Shown here piece by piece: positions 1 to 6,071 of a DNA stretch of 25,973 nt. The stretch is from positions 1 through 25,973 of the forward strand of contig VBLR01000119.1 of assembly GCA_005878665.1 (NCBI GenBank), in the 5' to 3' direction. Each line of letters opens with the position of its first letter. Positions within the stretch are counted from its first letter, which is position 1. The notes beneath the pieces were generated by a model. That model worked only from the letters and a program-made list of their open reading frames with translations. It was not told where the DNA came from and ran no database searches. The position numbers and the translations under genes are program-made. This DNA comes from Methanobacteriota archaeon. Its GTDB lineage: Archaea; Thermoplasmatota; Thermoplasmata; RBG-16-68-12.

Positions 1-369
1 AGGACCGTCGGCAACCAGATCCACATGGACTACAGCCGCGTGGACTTCCAACCCGCGAACTTCACGCCGGAGGATCTGAAGCGGATCGAGGACGATTGCA
101 ACCGAGTCATCGCCTCGTCGCAGGCGGTCCGAATCTTCGAGGAAGACCGTGTCGCCGTGGAAAACAAAATCGACGATCGAGCCCTCTTGGATCTCATCCC
201 GCAATCCGTGCGGCGCCTTCGGGTGATCGAAATCGGGAGTGCGGACTACTGCCCCTGCGGCGGCACGCATCTGAAGAACGTCTCGGAGATCGGAACGGTC
301 CACATCCTCGAGAAGCGCTCCAAAGGGAAGGAGACGGACCGCATCGTGTACGAGCTCCTCGCCGGGTAA
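1..369 (+). CDS. AlaX-type alanyl-tRNA editing protein, 3' part only
   Basis: This is the C-terminal part of a stand-alone tRNA-editing protein of the AlaX family, related to the editing domains of alanyl- and threonyl-tRNA synthetases. The family hydrolyses Ala-tRNA mischarged with Ser or Gly in the cytoplasm. The reading frame is open from base 1, so the gene begins outside the window; the ATG at 25 is internal, since the preceding codons (RTVGNQIH) continue into the conserved stretch around SRVDF. Near the C terminus the motif CPCGGTHLKN supplies Cys and His zinc ligands typical of the second additional domain (SAD). The protein ends soon after this motif, with no long C-terminal domain, so it is not a full AlaRS. 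The upstream half with the HxxxH zinc ligands is not visible. The malate dehydrogenase gene follows with its own TATA-like element. Confidence 0.85.
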   Translation, partial: RTVGNQIHMDYSRVDFQPANFTPEDLKRIEDDCNRVIASSQAVRIFEEDRVAVENKIDDRALLDLIPQSVRRLRVIEIGSADYCPCGGTHLKNVSEIGTVHILEKRSKGKETDRIVYELLAG

Positions 370-401
370 GCGGTCCCGGCGCCTTGGAACAGGGAGCGAG
401 T

Positions 402-409
402 GCTTATGG
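402..409 (+). promoter_or_regulatory. TATA-like element before malate dehydrogenase
   Basis: GCTTATGG is centred about 31 nt before the ATG at 437. This spacing recurs across the window and favours ATG 437 over the TTG at 422 as the start. Confidence 0.4.
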
Positions 410-436
410 ACTGCCAGCCCCTTGAATGGCAAGGTC

Positions 437-1372
437 ATGAAGGCCGGGATCGTCGGAGTCGGAAAGGTCGGTGGCGCGGTCGCGTTCGCCCTCGCGCGAG
501 AAGGCCCGTGGGACGAACTCGTCCTCGTCGATGCGGTACCCGACCTCGCGTGGGCTCAAGCGGAGGACATCCGCCATGGATTGCGCGTGTCCACCCAGCC
601 TACGGTCCGCGTGGGCAAGATCGACGATCTCGCGGATTGCGACGTCGTCGTCTTGTCGGCGGGACAGGGGCGAAAGCCTGAGATGACCCGGCTCGACCTC
701 CTGCATGCGAACGCCGGACTCGTGGCGGACCTGAGCCGAGACATCGCCCGCGTGGCAAGGCGCGCGAGCCTCGTCGTGTTGACGAACCCGATGGACGTCA
801 TGACGACAATCGCTTGGCAGTCGACCGGATGGCCGCGGACCCGCGTGCTGGGCTCCGGCACCCTCCTGGATTCGCAGAGGTTCCGGACGATCCTCGCGGA
901 CCACCTGAACGTCCCGTCCGTCAAGATCTCCGCAACCGTCCTGGGCGAGCACGGCGAGCGAGTCGTGCCCGTGTTCAGCCGCGCCAAGGTCAGCGGGCGG
1001 CGCCCGACGCTGTCGGCGAAGGACAAGGAAGAAATCACTCGACGGCTCCGCGACGTGAGCACGCGGGTCATCGCGGCGAAGGGCGGCACGGCGTTCGGCC
1101 CCGCAGGCACGACGGTGGAACTCGTGCATGCGTTGATCGGCTCACGGCCCCGGGTCGTGCCTTGCTCCGTCGTCCTCGAAGGAGAGTACGGGGTCCATGG
1201 CGTCGCAATCGGCGTCCCCGCGGTCCTCGGCACGGGGCGCGTCCTCGCTTTGGAAGAATGGCCCCTGGCCGACGACGAGCGAACGGCGTTCGAAGAAGCG
1301 GCGCGCGATCTGAAGGCGTTCGCGGAGGACGCCGAGGTACTTCTAAAGGCCAACCCGCGACCGTCCGGGTGA
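437..1372 (+). CDS. mdh: Malate dehydrogenase (LDH/MDH family)
   Basis: NAD(P)-dependent malate dehydrogenase, converting malate and oxaloacetate in the TCA cycle; 311 residues, normal for the LDH-like MDH family. An N-terminal Rossmann fold shows GVGKVGGAVA (residues 7-16), with Asp32 at the end of the second strand, which favours NAD. The substrate loop reads GQGRKPEMTR: Arg79 at the specificity position points to malate rather than lactate (LDH has Gln there), and Arg85 is the second substrate-binding Arg. Asn117 in NPMD, Arg148 and the catalytic His172 in GEHGE are all present. I chose ATG 437 because a TATA-like element lies about 31 nt upstream and the protein then starts directly at the first strand; a TTG at 422 would add five residues. 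It is convergent with the minus-strand gene that ends at 1389. Family certain, substrate likely. Confidence 0.92.
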   Translation: MKAGIVGVGKVGGAVAFALAREGPWDELVLVDAVPDLAWAQAEDIRHGLRVSTQPTVRVGKIDDLADCDVVVLSAGQGRKPEMTRLDLLHANAGLVADLSRDIARVARRASLVVLTNPMDVMTTIAWQSTGWPRTRVLGSGTLLDSQRFRTILADHLNVPSVKISATVLGEHGERVVPVFSRAKVSGRRPTLSAKDKEEITRRLRDVSTRVIAAKGGTAFGPAGTTVELVHALIGSRPRVVPCSVVLEGEYGVHGVAIGVPAVLGTGRVLALEEWPLADDERTAFEEAARDLKAFAEDAEVLLKANPRPSG

Positions 1373-1388
1373 GAGGACCAGGGGGCCG

Positions 1389-1670
1389 TCACACGTCGAC
1401 GGCCTTCGTCCCGTCCCAGATCTTCCGCGTCCCTTTCTCCGCGGCGGGGATGAGCAGGTCACGACTTGACTTCGTGGGGATGACAAAGTACTCCTCAGTC
1501 TTCCCCGACTCGGAAAACAGGACGAGCTTCACCTTGCCCCCTTCCATGGGTTGGCCCGTCTCCGGATGCAGGTAGCTGTATCGAACATAGCGGCCTCGGT
1601 CGATGAGGGAACGCACCTCGATGTCCCCTTTCTTCGTGCGTGTGAGGACCTCTTCCGGGAACGTCGTCAT
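1389..1670 (-). CDS. Small protein of unknown function
   Basis: I do not recognise this 93-residue protein. It is hydrophilic, without membrane segments or cysteines. It looks like a small beta-rich domain with alternating hydrophobic strands (VRYSYLHPETG, KVKLVLFSESGKTEEYFVIP) and ends KIWDGTKAVDV. Balanced composition and a complete frame in a gap between genes suggest it is real. The ATG at 1670 is preferred; an in-frame GTG at 1679 would add three residues. No clear TATA-like element was found at the usual distance. Its 3' end lies 16 nt from the end of the convergent mdh gene, so the two probably share a termination region. No function can be given. Confidence 0.6.
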   Translation of the reverse strand: MTTFPEEVLTRTKKGDIEVRSLIDRGRYVRYSYLHPETGQPMEGGKVKLVLFSESGKTEEYFVIPTKSSRDLLIPAAEKGTRKIWDGTKAVDV

Positions 1671-1774
1671 GGTCTCCACGGGGCAACGGGGGAAGGTCGG
1701 AAGAACGTAGCGACCCGCTCATACGCCGACACGTTGTCGTTTCGCGGAATGATTTTCAGCCGACCGCGGCTAAG

Positions 1775-1784
1775 TGATTCTCAC
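1775..1784 (+). promoter_or_regulatory. Shared upstream 10-mer, copy 1
   Basis: TGATTCTCAC lies 68 nt before the ATG of the first membrane paralogue. The same 10-mer lies 66 nt before the ATG of the second copy. It may be a regulator site or a remnant of the duplicated promoter region. Confidence 0.35.
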
Positions 1785-1805
1785 CGGCCGACGGTCGCGT
1801 AGGAA

Positions 1806-1814
1806 CCCTTATGG
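1806..1814 (+). promoter_or_regulatory. TATA-like element before first membrane paralogue
   Basis: CCCTTATGG is centred about 33 nt upstream of ATG 1843. The second paralogue has a TATA-like element at the same distance, supporting both start choices. Confidence 0.4.
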
Positions 1815-1842
1815 AATCAGGCCTACCCTCCGGGCCGAAACC

Positions 1843-2235
1843 ATGTCCCAAAGCTACGAGACGGGAAGGGGAGCCATGGCCGAGCTCGGCGCGAAGCAGC
1901 CACACGAGCTGCTCCTGATGCTGGGTGGCGTCCTGGCCCTACTCCTGACCCTCGCGACCTATGGGATCCAGTGGCTGACGACAGGCATCCCGCAGAGCCA
2001 ATACGCCACCGTGACGACGGCCGTGATCCTCAACGTCGTCCTCGGTGGGGCCCTGTGGGCCTCCTCCGCGATTACGCGGAAGAACCTGATGAATGGCGCC
2101 ATCGTGGCGGGCGTGATCAGCATCATCCTGATCTATTTCGGCGGTCGGCCCGGCCAGATCGGCGGCATCGTCGGGATCCTCGGCGCAATCCTCGCGGCGG
2201 CGAAGCCGTACCTCCCCTGGTCCCGACGCGACTAG
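1843..2235 (+). CDS. Four-helix membrane protein, tandem paralogue 1
   Basis: A 130-residue integral membrane protein of unknown function. A short polar N terminus (MSQSYETG) is followed by AELGAKQPHE and four predicted transmembrane segments at about residues 23-43, 54-77, 82-100 and 104-120, ending in KPYLPWSRRD. No enzymatic motif is visible; the last two helices are rich in Gly, Ile and Ala. The frame is open upstream to 1774, but ATG 1843 is preferred because the next gene is similar only from this point and a TATA-like element is correctly placed. By my count it differs from the protein at 2489-2881 at about 24 of 130 positions. A hairpin/T-run terminator follows, so the two copies are probably separate transcription units. 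Role unknown. Confidence 0.8.
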   Translation: MSQSYETGRGAMAELGAKQPHELLLMLGGVLALLLTLATYGIQWLTTGIPQSQYATVTTAVILNVVLGGALWASSAITRKNLMNGAIVAGVISIILIYFGGRPGQIGGIVGILGAILAAAKPYLPWSRRD

Positions 2236-2252
2236 GCCGGCATTTTCGGCCT
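2234..2252 (+). other. Small hairpin at the stop codon of paralogue 1
   Basis: AGGCCG (2234-2239) and CGGCCT (2247-2252) can pair around a 7-nt loop, directly at the stop codon. It may act with the stronger hairpin just downstream. Confidence 0.35.
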
Positions 2253-2262
2253 GGCACTCCGA

Positions 2263-2293
2263 AGCTCCGCCAGCGGAGCTCTTCCCCTTTTTT
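2263..2293 (+). terminator. Hairpin plus T-run terminator
   Basis: AGCTCCGC (2263-2270) and GCGGAGCT (2273-2280) form a perfect 8-bp inverted repeat, followed by CTTCCCC and six T (2288-2293), with more T-rich sequence after. It sits 28 nt after the stop of the first membrane paralogue. Archaeal termination mainly needs the T-run, which is present. Confidence 0.65.
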
Positions 2294-2422
2294 CGATCTT
2301 TATTCTTCTCCAGGCCCCTCTCATGAAAATCGTCCAACCACATCATCGCGGCTTGGCCCCGTGACCAGCTAGGGTGCGTAGAACCGAGCCAACTGAGGCG
2401 GTGCTCGGCCTATTCTGGTGGC

Positions 2423-2432
2423 TGATTCTCAC
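2423..2432 (+). promoter_or_regulatory. Shared upstream 10-mer, copy 2
   Basis: TGATTCTCAC, identical to 1775-1784, lies 66 nt before ATG 2489. The sequence between the 10-mer and the TATA-like element is otherwise different in the two copies. Confidence 0.35.
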
Positions 2433-2451
2433 TAACGTCAATGGGGCCGGA

Positions 2452-2461
2452 ACCGATAAGG
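2452..2461 (+). promoter_or_regulatory. TATA-like element before second membrane paralogue
   Basis: ACCGATAAGG is centred about 33 nt before ATG 2489, matching the first copy's spacing. Confidence 0.35.
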
Positions 2462-2488
2462 TCGGGATGGCGCGTGGGTCGCCGAACC

Positions 2489-2881
2489 ATGACCCAGAGC
2501 TACGACACTGGAAAGCAAGCGATGGCCGAGCTCGGCGCGAAGCAGCCACACGAGCTGCTCCTGATGCTGGGTGGCGTCCTGGCGATCCTCTTGTCGGTGG
2601 CGATTTATGGGATTCAGGCGGCGAACCAAGGAATACCGCCGAGCCAATACGGCACCGTCGCGACGACGATTGTGATCAACGTCGTCCTCGGCGGGGCGCT
2701 GTTGGCGTCCGCGGCCATTACGCGCAAGAACCTGATGAATGGTGCCATCGTGGCAGGCGTGATCAGCATCATCCTGATCTACTTCGGCGGCCAGCCCGGC
2801 ACGATTGGCGGCGTCGTCGGGATTCTCGGCGCAATCCTCGCCGCAGCGAAGCCGTACCTCCCCTGGTCCGGACGCGACTAG
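2489..2881 (+). CDS. Four-helix membrane protein, tandem paralogue 2
   Basis: Second copy of the 130-residue four-helix membrane protein. It keeps the AELGAKQPHE stretch, the block around ITRKNLMNGAIVAG, the helix containing SIILIYFGG, and the KPYLPW ending. Differences cluster at the N terminus, in the helix 1-2 loop (WLTTG becomes AANQG) and in helix 2. A 62-nt block (2522-2583) is identical to 1876-1937 including synonymous positions, while other parts have diverged, which suggests recent duplication or local gene conversion. ATG 2489 is chosen from the alignment with copy 1 and the TATA-like element; the frame is open back to 2441. A palindrome and an inverted repeat lie in the convergent gap after it. 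No function is evident. Confidence 0.8.
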   Translation: MTQSYDTGKQAMAELGAKQPHELLLMLGGVLAILLSVAIYGIQAANQGIPPSQYGTVATTIVINVVLGGALLASAAITRKNLMNGAIVAGVISIILIYFGGQPGTIGGVVGILGAILAAAKPYLPWSGRD

Positions 2882-2974
2882 TCCCACAGAACCGTCCCGT
2901 TTGCGCCGCACGTGCGGGCGGCGTACGCTTGCGGCCAGACACAATCAGAAAGGTCGCGGACTTCCGTACCGTGA

Positions 2975-2994
2975 GGGATTCCTGATCGAATCCC
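2975..2994. terminator. Inverted repeat in a convergent gap
   Basis: GGGATTC (2975-2981) and GAATCCC (2988-2994) form a perfect 7-bp stem around a 6-nt loop, between the ends of the converging genes at 2881 and 3012. There is no T-run on the plus strand, so a two-way terminator role is only a guess. Confidence 0.3.
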
Positions 2995-3011
2995 GGCCTC
3001 AAGCAAGATCC

Positions 3012-3245
3012 TCACCGCTCGAACAGGACTTCGCCGGCGCACTCGATCCTCTCAATCTTGTAGTACGGAAGACGACCGACTCGCGTCGCGAAATAACGGC
3101 GTTCCAGTGCAACGACCTCGGAGCCCGGTATCACGCGAAATCCCCCAGGCCGGGTCCTGTCTCGGTACACGATGTTCGCGTCCTCCAAGTGACTCGGCTG
3201 GCGCCAACGAAGCTCGTTCAGGACTTCGCGTGCGGTCCGGGCCAT
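3012..3245 (-). CDS. UPF0248/DUF504 family protein
   Basis: A 77-residue protein matching the small archaeal UPF0248 (DUF504, MJ1316-like) family, a domain proposed to recognise RNA ends carrying cyclic phosphates. The recognisable pattern starts MARTAREVLNELRWR, continues with ANIVYRDRTRPGG and VIPGSEVVALERRYF, and closes with LPYYKIERIECAGEV, which corresponds to the family's PyHRI signature with Tyr in place of His. ATG 3245 is used because family members begin right at the EVLNEL helix; an in-frame ATG at 3275 would add ten residues and sits about 23 nt from the TATA-like sequence near 3298. It is divergent from gatD, with 77 nt between starts, and may share a promoter region with it. Biochemical role unproven. 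Confidence 0.75.
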   Translation of the reverse strand: MARTAREVLNELRWRQPSHLEDANIVYRDRTRPGGFRVIPGSEVVALERRYFATRVGRLPYYKIERIECAGEVLFER

Positions 3246-3293
3246 GATGGGGCACGCATCGCGCGTCGAGGACATCGTTTTCGCGGCACAAAG

Positions 3294-3303
3294 ACCATAT
3301 CGG
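3294..3303 (+). promoter_or_regulatory. TATA-like element before gatD
   Basis: ACCATATCGG is centred about 25 nt before ATG 3323, consistent with a leaderless gatD transcript. It could also serve the divergent gene if that starts at 3275. Confidence 0.4.
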
Positions 3304-3322
3304 CCCGACCGGTTTCGCGGTC

Positions 3323-4627
3323 ATGGACTACCCGCCCCGCGTCCGGGCCCTCCTGGACCGAGTGAAGGCGACCCAGGGCGACGGTGTCGTGGTTCAAGCG
3401 AAGGGCGAACGCTACGAGGGTACGCTCATGCCGCACCACGGGTTCAGCGGCGAGGACATCCTCACGTTGAAACTCCCAACCGGGTACAATGTTGGCATCG
3501 CCGTCGGGGATGTCGAGTCCATCGAGGTGACGACGAAACCGCCCGTGACCCGACCAGAACGGCACCTCCCTCCTCCAACTCAGGACAAACCCACCGTAGC
3601 GGTGCTCGGCACGGGCGGGACTATCGCGTCGTACGTCGACTACCGCACCGGCGCCGTCCATCCCGCCGTCACCGCGGAGGAGCTCGTCTTCAGCGTCCCG
3701 GAACTTCTGGAGGTCTGCAACATCCGCGCCCGGGTGATCTACAGCATCTACAGCGAGAACCTGAAGCCGGAGAACTGGCAGCGTCTCGCGCGGGAAGCCG
3801 CAAAGGAGCTCGAATCGGGCGCTGCCGGCGTGGTCATCCCGCACGGCACGGACACGTTGCACTTCACGACCGCGGCCTTGTCCTTCATGCTGCGCGATCT
3901 TACAGCCCCCGTCGTCGTCGTCGGTGCGCAACGATCGAGCGACCGGCCCTCCTCCGACGCCGCGACGAACCTGCTCGGCGCGGCCCGGGTCGCGACGGCC
4001 GACCTAGGCGAAGTTGTCGCCGTCATGCATGGAGAGACGAGCGACTCGTTTGGCGTCATCCATCGAGGGACCAAGGTTCGCAAGATGCACTCGTCGCGCC
4101 GCGACGCGTTCCGATCCTTGAACGCGAAACCTCTGGGCCGCGTCCACCCGGACGGCCGCGTCGAACTCACGGAGCCTGTCCTCCCCCGGGCGAGGGGACC
4201 GACGAAGGTAGACGACGCGCTCGACCTCGAGGTCGCGCTCACCTACTTCTACCCGGGGCAGCGGGCGTCGGAACTCGAGGCGAGCCTGGGGGGCGTGCAC
4301 GGCGCCGTGATCGCGGGGACTGGGCTGGGCCACGTGGCCCACGATCTGATCCCCATGCTGCACCGGGCGGTCCGGGACGGCGTGGCCGTCGTCATGGCGA
4401 CCCAGACGCTCCAGGGCCGCGTGAACATGCGGGTGTACGACACGGGCCGCGATTTGATGAAGGCCGGGGTGATTGGCGCAGAAGACATGACGCCGGAGAC
4501 GGCCTACGTCAAGCTGATGTGGGTCCTCGGTCACACCCGCGAACCTCCGGAGGTCGCTCGCGCGATGGCGACGAACGTCGCGGGGGAAATCAATCCGAGG
4601 ATCGGCCTCGACGAGTTCGCGGAGTGA
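3323..4627 (+). CDS. gatD: Glu-tRNA(Gln) amidotransferase subunit D
   Basis: Asparaginase-like subunit of the archaea-specific GatDE complex. It releases ammonia from glutamine (or asparagine) so that GatE can convert Glu-tRNA(Gln) to Gln-tRNA(Gln). It has 434 residues, the usual length. Residues 1-75 form the small beta domain seen at the N terminus of GatD (VVVQAKGERYEGTLMP). The type I/II asparaginase domain follows, with nucleophile motif GTGGTIAS (Thr97, Thr100) and HGTDT (Thr176-Asp177), then HGETSDSFGVIHRGTKVRKMHS, which carries the catalytic Lys. The N-terminal domain separates it from plain asparaginases. ATG 3323 fits a leaderless start. Its partner gatE lies about 1.4 kb downstream on the same strand, separated by three small genes, one of them on the opposite strand. 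Confidence 0.95.
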   Translation: MDYPPRVRALLDRVKATQGDGVVVQAKGERYEGTLMPHHGFSGEDILTLKLPTGYNVGIAVGDVESIEVTTKPPVTRPERHLPPPTQDKPTVAVLGTGGTIASYVDYRTGAVHPAVTAEELVFSVPELLEVCNIRARVIYSIYSENLKPENWQRLAREAAKELESGAAGVVIPHGTDTLHFTTAALSFMLRDLTAPVVVVGAQRSSDRPSSDAATNLLGAARVATADLGEVVAVMHGETSDSFGVIHRGTKVRKMHSSRRDAFRSLNAKPLGRVHPDGRVELTEPVLPRARGPTKVDDALDLEVALTYFYPGQRASELEASLGGVHGAVIAGTGLGHVAHDLIPMLHRAVRDGVAVVMATQTLQGRVNMRVYDTGRDLMKAGVIGAEDMTPETAYVKLMWVLGHTREPPEVARAMATNVAGEINPRIGLDEFAE

Positions 4628-4645
4628 GTGCGACCGAGCGGGCTC

Positions 4646-4658
4646 GTTAAGCTTATCC
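4646..4658 (+). promoter_or_regulatory. TATA-like element before gene at 4683
   Basis: GTTAAGCTTATCC places an A/T-rich core about 28 nt before ATG 4683. Confidence 0.4.
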
Positions 4659-4682
4659 TGCCCGCGGGGTTGGGCGACTCGG

Positions 4683-5156
4683 ATGAAGATCGATCAGGTG
4701 GGGGAGGTGGGCGTCGTCCTCACCGAAGCGAACGAACCAGTCCTCCATGGCGGCGATCAGATCATCGGGTACCGCTCCCTCAAGTACGTCATCTTCAAAC
4801 CGGTGGCCCTCGCGAAAAAAACGCTCGTCGAACAACGAGAGGGATGGGTGTGGCAGACTCGGCGACGGGTCCTCCTCCTCGATATGGAATGGCTCGACCT
4901 CCCTGGCGGCAAGAAAGGGAAACGCTACCACGAGATCCCGCTCGAGGAGACCATCGACGTGGTCCCGAAGCGTAGGCGGGTGCTACTCGTCACGGAAGAC
5001 AAAGAACATGGCAAGGTCGTCTTCGAATTCCGGCCGTTCGGTGCGGCGTCTCGATTGCTCGCGTGGCTCAAAAAGGAGAAGGAGCACCGCCGGCAGCGGG
5101 AGGAAGGGACCCTTCGGTCCCCCTACCGCGAAGAGGATCGGGATTCGGGTCGCTAA
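4683..5156 (+). CDS. Unknown protein with PH-like character
   Basis: A 157-residue soluble protein that I cannot assign. The N-terminal 125 residues alternate beta strands (IIGYRSLKYVIFKP, RRVLLLDMEWLDL, RRRVLLVTEDKEHGKVVFEF) and then a helix (AASRLLAWLKKEKE), an order reminiscent of PH/GRAM-like domains; this is only an impression. The last 30 residues are highly charged and probably disordered. No cysteines or membrane segments. ATG 4683 has a TATA-like core about 28 nt upstream. It lies between gatD and gatE, and its last four bases overlap the end of the convergent membrane-protein gene. Confidence 0.65.
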   Translation: MKIDQVGEVGVVLTEANEPVLHGGDQIIGYRSLKYVIFKPVALAKKTLVEQREGWVWQTRRRVLLLDMEWLDLPGGKKGKRYHEIPLEETIDVVPKRRRVLLVTEDKEHGKVVFEFRPFGAASRLLAWLKKEKEHRRQREEGTLRSPYREEDRDSGR

Positions 5157-5491
5157 CGGCCGCCCGTCCGCGGGGGCGGTTGCAGCCGCGGGGCTTGCTG
5201 CGCTTGTCCCATCGGCGGGGCCTGCATCAGGGCCGTCTGACGCATCTGGTACGCCTGTTGCATTTGTTCCGCCCGTTGCTCCGCTTCCCGCCGTGCCCGC
5301 TGCCGTCGCTTCATCCGCCTCGTGTAGAGGAGGGAGCCGCTGAAGGCCAATCCCAGGATGAACAAACCACCCACCTGGGCCGGCGGGTTCCCCTGGTAGA
5401 AGATTCCGATGAATAGGAGGACCAAGATCCAAAAGACGATGTACCCGACGATCCGCCGCTTCGCGAAGTCGAAAAACCGACCCATGGACAT
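5153..5491 (-). CDS. Small membrane protein with Gln-rich tail
   Basis: A 112-residue protein of unknown function. After a short basic N terminus it has two predicted membrane helices (IVGYIVFWILVLLFIGIFY and VGGLFILGLAFSGSLLY). These are followed by a very basic segment (TRRMKRRQRARREAEQR), a helical Gln/Met/Ala-rich stretch and a Pro-rich end. The positive segment after helix 2 suggests a cytoplasmic tail. ATG 5491 is used; an in-frame ATG at 5485 and a GTG at 5503 are alternatives. The 3' end overlaps that of the convergent gene by four bases. The low-complexity tail reads as a real coding frame rather than an antisense shadow because the hydrophobic segments are intact. No function is visible. 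Confidence 0.6.
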   Translation of the reverse strand: MSMGRFFDFAKRRIVGYIVFWILVLLFIGIFYQGNPPAQVGGLFILGLAFSGSLLYTRRMKRRQRARREAEQRAEQMQQAYQMRQTALMQAPPMGQAQQAPRLQPPPRTGGR

Positions 5492-5595
5492 TGCCCGTTG
5501 CACCCGGGGGCCAAGAAGCCATCGGTCTCAGTCGCGGCGGTGCGACTATCCCAAAGGTACATCGCCCGCGGTCGCGTTGGAAGAGACGATGGCTC

Positions 5596-6045
5596 ATGTC
5601 CGCTCTCGATGAATACGAACGCATCTGGGACATGTTTCTGGAGACGCATCGCCAGACGCACGGAGAGAACCACGTGCCGACCCGAGACTTCAATTGCTGC
5701 GGCGAATACGCCGTCCTCATGGCCCTCCGAGCGACGTCGTCTATGAAGCCGGATTACCCGGAGCGGCTCCTGCTCCGGATGGCCGCGATGCCGGAGCTCG
5801 ACCGCGACTTCTACGTGAAAAACCTGCTGTCGACGGATGGCGAGCCGGAGCCTTCGGATCCCGAGCCCCTTCGCGAGTACCGCGCGAGCCGGCGGTATCA
5901 CATCTTGTGGTCCGAACTGAAAGAGTCCGCGGCAAGAATCGCGGAGCTCGAGCGAGAACTCGAACGAGCGAAGACTCGAAGCGCGGAACTTGAGGAGACC
6001 CTCCAGAAAGCCGGCGTCCCGGCGCCGTCCGCGGGGAAGGCTTAA
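5596..6045 (+). CDS. Unknown protein with C-terminal coiled coil
   Basis: A 149-residue soluble protein without a recognised family. The N-terminal half is helical and acidic, containing FNCCGEYAVLMALRATSS (residues 32-49) with a Cys pair, and PERLLLRMAAMPELDRDFYVKNL. Residues 106-139 have heptad-like spacing rich in Glu, Arg, Leu and Ala (ELERELERAKTRSAELEETL) and should form a coiled coil, so it may be oligomeric or bind a partner. ATG 5596 is preferred to a longer frame starting at 5491, whose extra residues look non-coding. Its stop codon lies inside the TATA-like element of gatE, 27 nt before the gatE start. Role unknown; location does not prove a link to amidation of tRNA. Confidence 0.65.
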   Translation: MSALDEYERIWDMFLETHRQTHGENHVPTRDFNCCGEYAVLMALRATSSMKPDYPERLLLRMAAMPELDRDFYVKNLLSTDGEPEPSDPEPLREYRASRRYHILWSELKESAARIAELERELERAKTRSAELEETLQKAGVPAPSAGKA

Positions 6046-6048
6046 TCC
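6040..6048 (+). promoter_or_regulatory. TATA-like element before gatE
   Basis: GCTTAATCC, overlapping the upstream stop codon, is centred 28 nt before ATG 6072. It suggests gatE has its own leaderless promoter. Confidence 0.4.
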
Positions 6049-6071
6049 CGACGCCTGGACTTCCTGAGTCG

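Noticed and set aside
2906..2917. Perfect 12-nt palindrome CCGCACGTGCGG after the second membrane paralogue.
   Set aside because: Short and GC-rich, likely by chance at this composition; no T-run and no second copy seen.
2975..2994. GGGATTC...GAATCCC with CGAATCCC looked like a tRNA T-arm.
   Set aside because: The loop is six bases without the TTCRANY pattern, and no acceptor, D or anticodon arm can be drawn around it.
3244..4650. A 468-codon plus-strand frame overlapping gatD.
   Set aside because: Out of frame with gatD, which is unmistakable; the product is Arg/Pro/Gly-rich noise.
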